From the NCBI GenBank assembly GCA_005799065.1, contig SYHW01000001.1, positions 1-36,325 on the forward strand: a stretch of DNA of 36,325 bases. Reading direction: 5' to 3'. The position numbers were made by a program, and so were the translations under genes. Of the stretch, positions 17,200 through 24,787 are shown piece after piece. A model generated the notes under the pieces. The model saw only the letters and a list, made by a program, of their open reading frames with translations. It made no database searches and was not told the DNA's origin. The stretch's first letter is position 1. Every line of letters begins with the position of its first letter. The DNA is from Bacteroidota bacterium (GTDB taxonomy: Bacteria; Bacteroidota; Bacteroidia; UBA7662).

Positions 17200-17280
17200 A
17201 CTGATTTGGGTATTGATTCTTTATCTGAGCGCTCAACAAGGTGGGGATAAAAATTGTTTGTTGGTTGGTTTATTTCTCAC

Positions 17281-20010
17281 ATGCATCGAATCGTCTTTTT
17301 GAAACTGCTCATCGGCTTGGTTATGTCTGTTTTTTGCGGATCGGCTGGTGCTCAAGTACGTCGGGAACTGTTTGTAGTCGATTCCAACACGCGAATTCCA
17401 TTGCCGTTTGTGGCCCTGCAATCGCTCAATTCAGGGCAATCACAGGCAACAACGAGCGACGTAGAGGGAAAATTCTATTGGATATTTTACGGAGACTCTT
17501 CCCAATTCGAGGCCCGATGTGTGGGATATGGTCGAAAACCATTCACCATCGGGGTCAGCGATCCCAAGCCCTTCATTGCCCTTGGGCGCAGCACCACCCA
17601 ATTACCCGAAATTAATGTGAAAGCGGGGGAAAACCCAGCCCACCGCATCATCGAAGAAGCCATCAAACGAAAAAAAGAGCATGACCCGGCTTTTATGGGT
17701 GCACATCGCTGCACGCTCTACCAACGATTTATTTTAACCATCGACACCACAGGACGAGTGTTTACCGATACGATTCGTCGGGTTTCACGAGGCGACAGCA
17801 TATTCCTAGATTCGAGTCAATATGAACTGGCACAATTCATACGCACCCGCGATTTGATGCTCAGTGAATCGCTCGTTTCGCGGCACTACACGGGTGCTAC
17901 ACAACCCAGCGATCGCATGTTGGCCACCCGAACCGCGGGCTTACAGTCTCCTCTTTTTGCTGTTTTTTCTGCCCAAATGCAGAACTTTTCGGTCTACAAC
18001 GACCCCATCCGCCTCAACGATATACAATACTATGGTCCGCTGTCGCCGGGTAGCGTACGTCGCTACCGCTTCTACTTAGAGGAGAGTCGCCTCGTGGAGA
18101 GCGACCGCGATGAAAGCCGCCGCGATGAAAGCCGCCGCGATGAAAGTCGCCTCGTGGAGAGCGACCGCGATGAAAGCCGCCGCGATGAAAGCGACCACAA
18201 AGGTGCCGACACCCTTCATGTGATCCGGTTTCGGCCCTATCCTGGAAGCATGCACGATGGACTCACCGGAACCATCTTCATCCACAACCGTTCGTATGCC
18301 GTTCAACAAGTGACCGCTGAGCCGGCCGACCCCCAACAAGCATCGGGCTTGCGTTTTAATCAACTATTTCGCCAACTCCCCAACGGCCGGTGGTATCCCC
18401 ATCAAACCCATACCGATTTGTGGCTGAATCAGGTGCAAGTGAACACCAGCAAGGTGGTAGGGCAAGTTTTTACGCAATACACGGATGTTGAATTCAAAAC
18501 GGGCAAGGAACAACCGGCCTCATTCGAGCCTGCTGATGCGCGACGGCAACGGGATTTCCCAAAAATCGGCCTAACGGTGCTCGAGGACGCAGCCGGACAA
18601 CCCATCGGCTATTTCGAGCCTTTCCGCCCCGATTCCCTAAACGAACGCGACAGGGAAACCTACCGCTTTATCGACTCATTAGGAACAGAAACCCGATTGG
18701 AACAAAAATTACAATGGGGTGAATCGCTGTTAACAGGCAAAATAGCCTTGTTTAAAGGACGATTAGACCTCAATTTACCCGAAGTGCTTTCGGCAAACGG
18801 ATGGGAAGGGCTGCGCTTGGGCGTAGGATTATCCACTGGGGATTCCTTGGCCCAACGCATACGGCTTGGGGGATACGCCGCCTATGGATTCGGCGATCGA
18901 ACGCCAAAATTTGGGGGATTTTTGGATGTTTACCCCGACAAGCAACGTAGTCTTCGGCTGCGCATCAGTGCCCGCGATGACATCCGCGTGAACGGTGGAT
19001 ACCGCTTCTTTCATGCAGAAACGGCCTTGTTTAGTACACAGCCTGATCGCCTTCTGGCTTTGTTCAATCGCTTCTTCGATCGTGAACGGGTGGCGGCGCT
19101 TCAATTTCGTTGGATGAACCTCGGGCCGTGGAGTGGCGAAGCCGGGTTTTTGGTTGGCCACCGACAAGCAGCCACGGGTCGCAACGGATCAACCAGTAAC
19201 TACCGCTTCAACAACCAAGCGCTTGTAGATTCCAGCTTATGGCCTACATTTTGGCCTACATTATGGCCCACAGCCCCCTCATACCCCGTGTCGGAATGGT
19301 CACTCCACATCCGATATGCCCCTGGCGAAACAAGCGTTCGTCTACCCGGCCGCACCTATACCATTCAAACATCCAAGCGACTGCCTGTGCTCTCACTGAG
19401 CTACGAAAGAGGCCTGCCCTTTCAACAAGAGTCGATCCAATTCCAACGACTACTGCTTCGTGCTGAACGCCACTTTGGGATGCGACGTCTGGGTACGCTC
19501 GATGCCGTACTGAATTTGGGTGCCGCATGGGGCCCAGATCCTCTACCCGTCCAACAACTGCTTTACGTACGAGGCACCGGACCAAACAGCGGTCTGTTCG
19601 TTCCTCTCGTATTCCAGACCTTTGATATGGCTACTTTCGCCGGCAACCGGCTTGCCAGCATTCACATTCAACACCGGGCCGGCGTGCTGCACTTGAAGAG
19701 CCTCAAGCAAAGTCCTTTGTTCACGCTGCACTATAATGCTGGCTGGTCGCATTTGGCGGATCCAGGTCGCCACATTTTTATCATGAAGGAAGCCCCTGAC
19801 TTTCCCTTGCTTGATCTGCGCAAGGGATATTTTGAAGGTGGAATCAGCCTGTCGCGCCTGCGCATCTTAGGAAACAGTATGGGCGTAGGGCTATTTTATG
19901 GGCTACTTGGCGCTTCTTCCGGTCGCCCCGGTACCGTTTGGCTGGCCGACGGATCCACTGCTCCTTTGAGTCAGCGCCGCTGGGCTATTAAACTTGTTTT
20001 AACACCATAA
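17281..20010 (+). CDS. DUF5686-type outer-membrane protein with N-terminal carboxypeptidase-like regulatory domain
   Basis: The protein has 909 residues. A signal peptide of about 25 residues (ending GSAGAQ) is followed by a carboxypeptidase-D-regulatory-like beta sandwich of about 85 residues (RIPLPFVALQSLNSG to FIALGRSTTQLPEINV). Then comes the DUF5686 region, beginning with the typical AHRIIEEAIKRKKEHDP. The C-terminal 400 residues are beta-rich with alternating polarity and end LSQRRWAIKLVLTP, as expected for an outer-membrane barrel. Two low-complexity tracts stand out: an Asp/Glu/Ser/Arg tandem repeat (18085-18191) and a WPT triple near residue 655. The family resembles TonB-associated outer-membrane proteins, but its role is unknown. 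Start 17281 gives a clean signal peptide, and TTG 17254 is an alternative. Confidence 0.85.
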   Translation: MHRIVFLKLLIGLVMSVFCGSAGAQVRRELFVVDSNTRIPLPFVALQSLNSGQSQATTSDVEGKFYWIFYGDSSQFEARCVGYGRKPFTIGVSDPKPFIALGRSTTQLPEINVKAGENPAHRIIEEAIKRKKEHDPAFMGAHRCTLYQRFILTIDTTGRVFTDTIRRVSRGDSIFLDSSQYELAQFIRTRDLMLSESLVSRHYTGATQPSDRMLATRTAGLQSPLFAVFSAQMQNFSVYNDPIRLNDIQYYGPLSPGSVRRYRFYLEESRLVESDRDESRRDESRRDESRLVESDRDESRRDESDHKGADTLHVIRFRPYPGSMHDGLTGTIFIHNRSYAVQQVTAEPADPQQASGLRFNQLFRQLPNGRWYPHQTHTDLWLNQVQVNTSKVVGQVFTQYTDVEFKTGKEQPASFEPADARRQRDFPKIGLTVLEDAAGQPIGYFEPFRPDSLNERDRETYRFIDSLGTETRLEQKLQWGESLLTGKIALFKGRLDLNLPEVLSANGWEGLRLGVGLSTGDSLAQRIRLGGYAAYGFGDRTPKFGGFLDVYPDKQRSLRLRISARDDIRVNGGYRFFHAETALFSTQPDRLLALFNRFFDRERVAALQFRWMNLGPWSGEAGFLVGHRQAATGRNGSTSNYRFNNQALVDSSLWPTFWPTLWPTAPSYPVSEWSLHIRYAPGETSVRLPGRTYTIQTSKRLPVLSLSYERGLPFQQESIQFQRLLLRAERHFGMRRLGTLDAVLNLGAAWGPDPLPVQQLLYVRGTGPNSGLFVPLVFQTFDMATFAGNRLASIHIQHRAGVLHLKSLKQSPLFTLHYNAGWSHLADPGRHIFIMKEAPDFPLLDLRKGYFEGGISLSRLRILGNSMGVGLFYGLLGASSGRPGTVWLADGSTAPLSQRRWAIKLVLTP
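18085..18191 (+). repeat. 60-bp/12-bp nested tandem repeat in the DUF5686 gene
   Basis: A 60-base block starting AGTCGCCTCGTGGAGAGCG at 18085 recurs at 18145, the second copy being cut short after about 47 bases. Inside each block the 15-base unit CCGCGATGAAAGCCG (encoding RDESR) is repeated. The product alternates SRLVESD with DESRR and is extremely hydrophilic. The copies are nearly identical, so the expansion is recent. All units are multiples of three bases. Confidence 0.85.
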
Positions 20011-20032
20011 GTCTAAAACTATTGGTTATTTT

Positions 20033-20040
20033 TATGTTTG
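20033..20040 (+). promoter_or_regulatory. -7 promoter element for the multicopper-oxidase-like gene
   Basis: TATGTTTG matches TAnnTTTG and ends 14 bases before the ATG at 20055. This supports 20055 as the real start rather than 20022 or 20034, both of which would lie upstream of, or within, the promoter. Confidence 0.45.
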
Positions 20041-20054
20041 GATTTAACACATAC

Positions 20055-21671
20055 ATGACCTCCTTTCAAGAAAAGTTCTTATCCCTTTGTTTACTGATCT
20101 TTTCAGTCGCTCCCAGCCAAGCCCAAACAACTCTTTCCATTCCTGATACCTTGAGTGGACAGGTTCTCTCTCTCCAGATACAAAATGGACAATCCAGCAT
20201 TTTCCCGGGAATTAGTACCCAAACCATGGGGTTTAATGGCCATATGCTTGGCCCTACGCTCATCCTCCGCAGAAATCAGACCGTAGATCTCCGGGTGTTC
20301 AATAACCTCGCCGATACAACTACCGTTCATTGGCACGGACTCCTCGTTGCACCCGAACACGACGGCGGCCCCCACACCTTTATCTTGCCAGGAACCCTGT
20401 GGAACCCCGTCTTCACCGTTCATGATTGGGCCGGAACCTATTGGTACCATCCGCACCTGCACTACAAAACCAATGAGCACGTCAGCAAGGGCCTTTCGGG
20501 CTTTATCATCGTTCGCGACAGCCTGGAGGATGCATTGGCCTTACCCAGAACCTACGGAATTGATGACTTTCCTCTTTTACTCCAAACCAAGAGTTTTAAT
20601 TCGAGCCGACAAATCACCTTTGATAACCCGTATGATTCGGTGGTATTGGTGAATGGTACCCGACAAGCTCAACTCACCGTTCCGGCACAGTGTGTCCGCC
20701 TGCGATTGCTCAATGGTTCGTCTGAACGCGTCATGAACATTGGATTGAGTCAGAACTTGGGTTTTCACCTGATTGGAACCGATGGCGGGCTACTCGAGCA
20801 ATCTGTGGCGCTCAACCGAATCCAGCTTGCCCCAGGCGAACGGGCCGAGGTGGTTGTGAACCTTCAAGGGCGTACAGGACAAATTATTCAACTGATGAGC
20901 TATGGGGCCGAGTTGCCCAACGCCGTGTATGGGGCTGCCCAACCCGGAATGGGGGCCGGACAAGTCATCCCTGGATATACAGGAAATCCCCTAAATGGCA
21001 GCAACTTCACTTTGCTTACGCTCTCCGTGGGCGCCCCCCTGCCTCAGGGAGTTTTTTCAGTCCCCACCACATTAATTCCCCATGAGCCTTGGCTAGAGGC
21101 TCAGGCTGATACCACGCGCGTTTTCACTTTTATGCCCGAGAACATGGGGCCAACGGCCATTCAAGGCCCTTTTATGATCAACAACCAGCACTTTGATATG
21201 CAGGTTATTAACCATCGGATTCCGTTCAACAACACAGAAATTTGGGAATTGGTGAACCAAACGCCAATTGCCCATCCCTTTCACATACATGATGTTCAGT
21301 TTTATGTGCTTTCCGTAAATGGCCAGGTACCCGCGCCGTATTTAAGGGGGAGGAAAGACGTTGTGATGGGGCAGTTTTTGGTGGTATCTCCTTCGGTAGA
21401 CCTTCAAGAACCAACACAACAAGACCATCCTCAACTCATTTGTTATCCTAATCCGGCTAGCAATCACATGACCATTGCCCTAAAAGGCCATGATCAGTCC
21501 TTTCACGACCTTGTCATCTCAGATGTAACAGGTAAAAACCATGCCGCTTTTCAGGCCGGCGACCTTCCTCAGAAATTGGATGTTGGTCAATTTGCTCCTG
21601 GTATAGATTGGATTCATTGTCGGACAAATAAAGGTGTATTACGAGTGCAGTTCCTGAAAACATTTGAATAA
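20055..21671 (+). CDS. Multicopper oxidase-like secreted protein lacking the last copper motif, T9SS type A sorting domain
   Basis: The protein has 538 residues, with signal peptide MTSFQEKFLSLCLLIFSVAPSQAQ. Three of the four copper-binding stretches of multicopper oxidases are intact: HWHG (His92, His94), WYHPHLH (His132, His134, His136) and HPFHIH (His407, His410, His412). The fourth, HCHxxxHExxMM, which provides the type 1 copper Cys and a type 3 His pair, is missing. The text runs from GRKDVV straight into MGQFLVV (junction at 21365/21366), skipping about 40 residues that separate these blocks in relatives. The frame is kept. The last 75 residues (LICYPNPASNHMTIAL onward) are a T9SS type A sorting domain. 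Without the motif, ordinary four-electron oxidase activity is unlikely. The beta-propeller gene follows after 10 bases. Confidence 0.88.
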   Translation: MTSFQEKFLSLCLLIFSVAPSQAQTTLSIPDTLSGQVLSLQIQNGQSSIFPGISTQTMGFNGHMLGPTLILRRNQTVDLRVFNNLADTTTVHWHGLLVAPEHDGGPHTFILPGTLWNPVFTVHDWAGTYWYHPHLHYKTNEHVSKGLSGFIIVRDSLEDALALPRTYGIDDFPLLLQTKSFNSSRQITFDNPYDSVVLVNGTRQAQLTVPAQCVRLRLLNGSSERVMNIGLSQNLGFHLIGTDGGLLEQSVALNRIQLAPGERAEVVVNLQGRTGQIIQLMSYGAELPNAVYGAAQPGMGAGQVIPGYTGNPLNGSNFTLLTLSVGAPLPQGVFSVPTTLIPHEPWLEAQADTTRVFTFMPENMGPTAIQGPFMINNQHFDMQVINHRIPFNNTEIWELVNQTPIAHPFHIHDVQFYVLSVNGQVPAPYLRGRKDVVMGQFLVVSPSVDLQEPTQQDHPQLICYPNPASNHMTIALKGHDQSFHDLVISDVTGKNHAAFQAGDLPQKLDVGQFAPGIDWIHCRTNKGVLRVQFLKTFE

Positions 21672-21681
21672 ATTATAAAAA

Positions 21682-23154
21682 ATGTTGCGTTTAACAATAT
21701 ATATCTACTTAATTTCTGTTGTACAACCCCTAGCATCCAAGGCCCAGCCCTTCAATTGGGCAAACGGGGGCGGGCAACCCGGTCGTTTTGGATGGATTAA
21801 TTTACAGGGGCCCACAAGCGATAGTCTACTGTGGACTCATGTTCGCCCGGGACTCTTCGGCATGCCCGCCTATACCGAAGGCAATCGGATGGTTACGATG
21901 CGGTTTTTGTCGCTTACCAATGCTCCGGTCGAATGCTATGAACTCAGAACGGGTCTAACCCTATGGAGCGTTGACATCACGGGCGGAACAGGACGTTCAC
22001 TGCCTGTTGGCCTACGCAACGGACGTGTGTTTGTGGTGCGCTATACAGAGAGTCAAAACGATAGTTTAATTGCGCTCGATGTTCAAAACGGAAACCGTCT
22101 GTGGGCATCACCAGTGCGGGTTAACCCATATATCACCACAAGCGCTACTTTCGACTCCGCCGGCCAAATGTACATAGAAGGAAATGGGGTAATTTATCGG
22201 ATTAATCCCATCACTGGAGCCTCCAACTGGCAAATCAATACCATACCATTTGCTTCTGGTGGGGGAGAAATGAGCATTCATCCACCCAGTCACACAGGCT
22301 ATACACACGAACAAATTGGTGGGATTTCCTATCTCTGGGCCACAGATTTGTCTACGGGCATAAAAAAATACAACCACATCATCACTGATACCTATCCGGG
22401 CGGACCACTTCCACAAGCCCCACTCATGGTGGGTCCTACGGGTATCATATTCGTGCACAAGCAGGGCGACAATATCTCTGCTTTTTCCGACGACGGCGTT
22501 CGTTTGCAGTTGTTGTGGGAAACTCCCATCATGGGAAGCGCTCCGTTTAGTCAACCCTGCCTAGGGCCTTCGGGCGATGTATATGTGCCATCAGGTGGGC
22601 GGGTATTGCGACTGAATCCAACAACAGGCGCGCCGATCGACTCCTCTCCAATCATTGCCAGTAACCCCGATCTGTTTCAGATGCGGGCCTCCACCGACGC
22701 AGAAGGCACCGTGTTCGTTACCAACGGAGAAAATGCAGTTTATTCCTTTACCCCTAATCTGCAGTTTCGGTGGATGCATTATGTGCCGAATGTGAACACC
22801 TGCGCCCCGGTCTTTGGTACAGACGGTATTGTGGTGGTTTCGGGAGGGGGAGTAATCAAGGCATTCGCGCCACCACAGCTTTCCTCCACTATAATTGAAA
22901 ATGATCGCCCGAATTGGCGCGTTTTCCCCAACCCTGCAACTGAGCCACCGATTCTTTGGGTCGACGATGCCCGAGAAGGCGCTGAATATACACTTTTTGA
23001 TGTTGGTGGACGAGTCATCACATCGGGGCCCGTTCATCAAGGTTCAAATATCCTGAACTGGGGCGTGGCACCTCCGGGTCTATACCATCTAGTCTTTTGG
23101 GATGGGTGGCAGCGTCGCACCGCCAAAATAATGCGTATCCCAAATACATATTAA
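21682..23154 (+). CDS. Secreted PQQ-like beta-propeller protein with T9SS type A sorting domain
   Basis: The protein has 490 residues, with a short signal peptide ending SKAQP. The body repeats blade-like units typical of PQQ-type propellers: YELRTGLTLWSVD, IALDVQNGNRLWAS, YRINPITGASNWQIN, LRLNPTTGAPIDSS and VYSFTPNLQFRWMHY. Each pairs a GxxxW turn with a following beta strand. No PQQ ligand set can be claimed, and such propellers often serve in binding only. The C terminus (WRVFPNPATEPPILWV, then YTLFDVGGRVI and GLYHLVFWDG) is a T9SS type A sorting domain. It lies 10 bases after the multicopper-oxidase-like gene, so the two are likely co-expressed and exported by the same route. Confidence 0.86.
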   Translation: MLRLTIYIYLISVVQPLASKAQPFNWANGGGQPGRFGWINLQGPTSDSLLWTHVRPGLFGMPAYTEGNRMVTMRFLSLTNAPVECYELRTGLTLWSVDITGGTGRSLPVGLRNGRVFVVRYTESQNDSLIALDVQNGNRLWASPVRVNPYITTSATFDSAGQMYIEGNGVIYRINPITGASNWQINTIPFASGGGEMSIHPPSHTGYTHEQIGGISYLWATDLSTGIKKYNHIITDTYPGGPLPQAPLMVGPTGIIFVHKQGDNISAFSDDGVRLQLLWETPIMGSAPFSQPCLGPSGDVYVPSGGRVLRLNPTTGAPIDSSPIIASNPDLFQMRASTDAEGTVFVTNGENAVYSFTPNLQFRWMHYVPNVNTCAPVFGTDGIVVVSGGGVIKAFAPPQLSSTIIENDRPNWRVFPNPATEPPILWVDDAREGAEYTLFDVGGRVITSGPVHQGSNILNWGVAPPGLYHLVFWDGWQRRTAKIMRIPNTY

Positions 23155-23286
23155 TTTTTACAATCCCTCATTTTTCAGCAATTTGGGGGTTGCATTGGGA
23201 ACACTTTTCATTGTTAGGCACTAACCACCGACTTTCAGGTGCACTTGTCATTCACCTTCCCGCGGCCACACCATTATAGCAGGCGA

Positions 23287-23499
23287 ATGGGCTATAGCCT
23301 GAATCGGCCCATACAATACAAATACTCCTTATTCACGCTCAATTCCGACAACGTAGTGCGCAAACATCATGGTCTTTTCTTCATGAATACGCGCTTTGGA
23401 CCCGAAAACCGGAAAGTTCGAATGTTGGAATTGTCGCGCAGTTCCTTCAACATTCGTTCGATTAACGAAAACGAAATACTGGCGATTTTGTTGAAGTAA
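23287..23499 (+). CDS. Small hypothetical protein upstream of TIGR03643
   Basis: This 70-residue reading frame from ATG 23287 contains KYSLFTLNSDNVVRKHHG, FFMNTRFGPENRKVRMLEL and INENEILAILLK. I do not recognise a family. Support comes from its position: the stop is separated by one base from the TIGR03643 ATG, as in a coupled pair. The sequence looks protein-like, with mixed charged and hydrophobic residues. The frame opens earlier with GTG 23239, but ATG 23287 is the first ATG. No ribosome-binding site is visible. The ATG sits in the loop of a possible hairpin (23275-23296). The rest of the 23155-23286 gap shows nothing else. Confidence 0.4.
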   Translation: MGYSLNRPIQYKYSLFTLNSDNVVRKHHGLFFMNTRFGPENRKVRMLELSRSSFNIRSINENEILAILLK

Positions 23500-23500
23500 T

Positions 23501-23785
23501 ATGTCGCCGTTATTCAGTTTAGAACAAATTGACCGCATTATAGAAATGGCATGGGAAGATCGTACGCCATTTGAAGCCATTGAACTTCAGTTTGGACTAA
23601 CAGAATCTGGGGTAATAGCACTGATGCGCCGCGAAATGAAACCCGGAAGTTTCAGGGCATGGAGAAAACGTGTCAACAGCGGGGTCAGCCAAAAGCATCA
23701 GTACAAAAGAAATGAGGCCATACAACGCTTCAAGTCCAGAATGCAGCGTACCATTGCTCAGAATGCGGTGAGCAAGCGAAGGTAA
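23501..23785 (+). CDS. TIGR03643 (DUF2805) family protein
   Basis: This 94-residue protein carries the family signature almost completely: LEQIDRIIEMAWEDRTPFEAIELQFGLTESGVIALMRREMKPGSFRAWRKRV. The predicted fold is helical and resembles a helix-turn-helix, with the Arg/Lys-rich C terminus (RFKSRMQRTIAQNAVSKRR) suited to nucleic-acid contact. In other bacteria I recall the family near photolyase/cryptochrome genes, but none is present here. The function is unknown. It is followed directly by a 19-base tandem repeat. Confidence 0.88.
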   Translation: MSPLFSLEQIDRIIEMAWEDRTPFEAIELQFGLTESGVIALMRREMKPGSFRAWRKRVNSGVSQKHQYKRNEAIQRFKSRMQRTIAQNAVSKRR

Positions 23786-23787
23786 GT

Positions 23788-23863
23788 GCGTGCATGACTT
23801 GTGCGCGTGTGCATGACTTGTGCACGCGTGCATGACTTGTGCGCGTGTGCATGAGGCATGCGC
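23788..23863 (+). repeat. Four-unit 19-bp tandem repeat of alternating purine-pyrimidine character
   Basis: Units lie at 23788-23806, 23807-23825, 23826-23844 and 23845-23863. Units 1 and 3 are identical (GCGTGCATGACTTGTGCGC). Units 2 and 4 begin GTGTG, and the fourth diverges after CATGA. Much of the tract alternates purine and pyrimidine (GTGCGCGTGTGCATG), which favours Z-DNA. It begins two bases after the TIGR03643 stop and ends 63 bases before the next start. There are no spacers, so it is not a CRISPR. Confidence 0.85.
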
Positions 23864-23926
23864 GCATTCTTGATATAGGGGGCTCCCGTTTCAAAACGCT
23901 CCTTTTTTTCCACCTAAACCAATGCT

Positions 23927-24550
23927 ATGACCATTTCCCGAGACAAACTCATTTTTATCGATTTTGAAGGCCTTATCAAAGAAGATCCCGCAATCGTTGG
24001 CGTGTGGTCCGACGAAAAATATCGACTGGTGGTTCTTGATCCACGCCTCATCGGAATCCTACAGTCGCCTCTTGCTCATAAAATACCGACTTCATTCCAG
24101 TCAATTGCCGATTTTCTGGAACATACCTTACAGCGCGTTCGAAAAGAGAACAAAAAAATCGTGGCGTTTTCCGATCGCGAAAAGCATGTTTTCGAATCCA
24201 GAGATTTAGATGTCACCAGCCATTATTGGAACGCGCACAAAGACTTGAAAAAATGGTTTAAAGAAAACGACCCGGTCAACCGGCCGAGACCCTTCGCTCT
24301 GGATTCTATCCTCAGGTATTTCTCTTACCCGTCACATACCGATTACGGCGAAAAACAAGCCACACAGAGGATTGTTCACGTGCGGAATATGCTCGAGACG
24401 CATGGTCAAGTCTACAGTAAACTAACCAACGTAGCCAAGTCCAAGTGTACCAAACTTATCCACTACAACCAGCAGGACGTTGAAGGATTGTTATTTGCAT
24501 TGGAACGATGCGGTTTGATTCCACCCGTTTTTGAAACCCAATCATTCTGA
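23927..24550 (+). CDS. Predicted RNase H-like fold protein (YprB/RNase_H_2-like nuclease candidate)
   Basis: This 207-residue soluble protein begins with LIFIDFEGL, which gives the DxE pair expected at the first strand of DEDD-type exonucleases. Near the C terminus is LIHYNQQDVEGLLFALERCGL, which matches the YNxxDV element of the RNase_H_2/YprB group. Between them lie a middle Asp candidate (AFSDREKHVF) and a positively charged segment (NAHKDLKKWFKENDPVNRPRP). The overall order fits a 3'-5' exonuclease fold, but the second conserved Asp cannot be placed with certainty, so catalytic activity is not proven. No partner gene is next to it. The nearest are the TIGR03643 gene upstream and a convergent two-TM gene. 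Confidence 0.6.
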   Translation: MTISRDKLIFIDFEGLIKEDPAIVGVWSDEKYRLVVLDPRLIGILQSPLAHKIPTSFQSIADFLEHTLQRVRKENKKIVAFSDREKHVFESRDLDVTSHYWNAHKDLKKWFKENDPVNRPRPFALDSILRYFSYPSHTDYGEKQATQRIVHVRNMLETHGQVYSKLTNVAKSKCTKLIHYNQQDVEGLLFALERCGLIPPVFETQSF

Positions 24551-24553
24551 GAA

Positions 24554-24751
24554 TTAATTACCTGCGAAGGGGGTGCCAAATAAACCAACCGCCAATTCGC
24601 CCCAAATCAAAATAAATATCATAACCACGATCAAAAACGCTATTCGACGTTTCCATGGCGATTTTACTGTTCTCAAAACACCCCAGATGCCTAAAAATAG
24701 TAGGCCAAACAAAATAATTGCTATAATAAAATCGAATAAACTCCAATTCAT
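24554..24751 (-). CDS. Small two-TM membrane protein
   Basis: This 65-residue protein has two hydrophobic helices: FDFIIAIILFGLLFLGIWGVL, then RIAFLIVVMIFILIWGELAVGLF. They are joined by a basic loop (RTVKSPWKRR), which places the loop in the cytoplasm. The start MNWSLFDFI and the end AELAVGLFGTPFAG-like are, as I remember, shared with many unnamed Bacteroidota proteins, so this is a real gene rather than a chance frame. The function is unknown. It converges with the RNase H-like gene and diverges from the acetyltransferase-like gene over a 36-base gap. Confidence 0.72.
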   Translation of the reverse strand: MNWSLFDFIIAIILFGLLFLGIWGVLRTVKSPWKRRIAFLIVVMIFILIWGELAVGLFGTPFAGN

Positions 24752-24787
24752 AAGGTACTGACAATGAAAGCAATATTACAATGAACT

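Noticed and set aside
23788-23863. CRISPR array
   Set aside because: Units are 19 bases and directly adjacent, with no spacers and no cas genes nearby.
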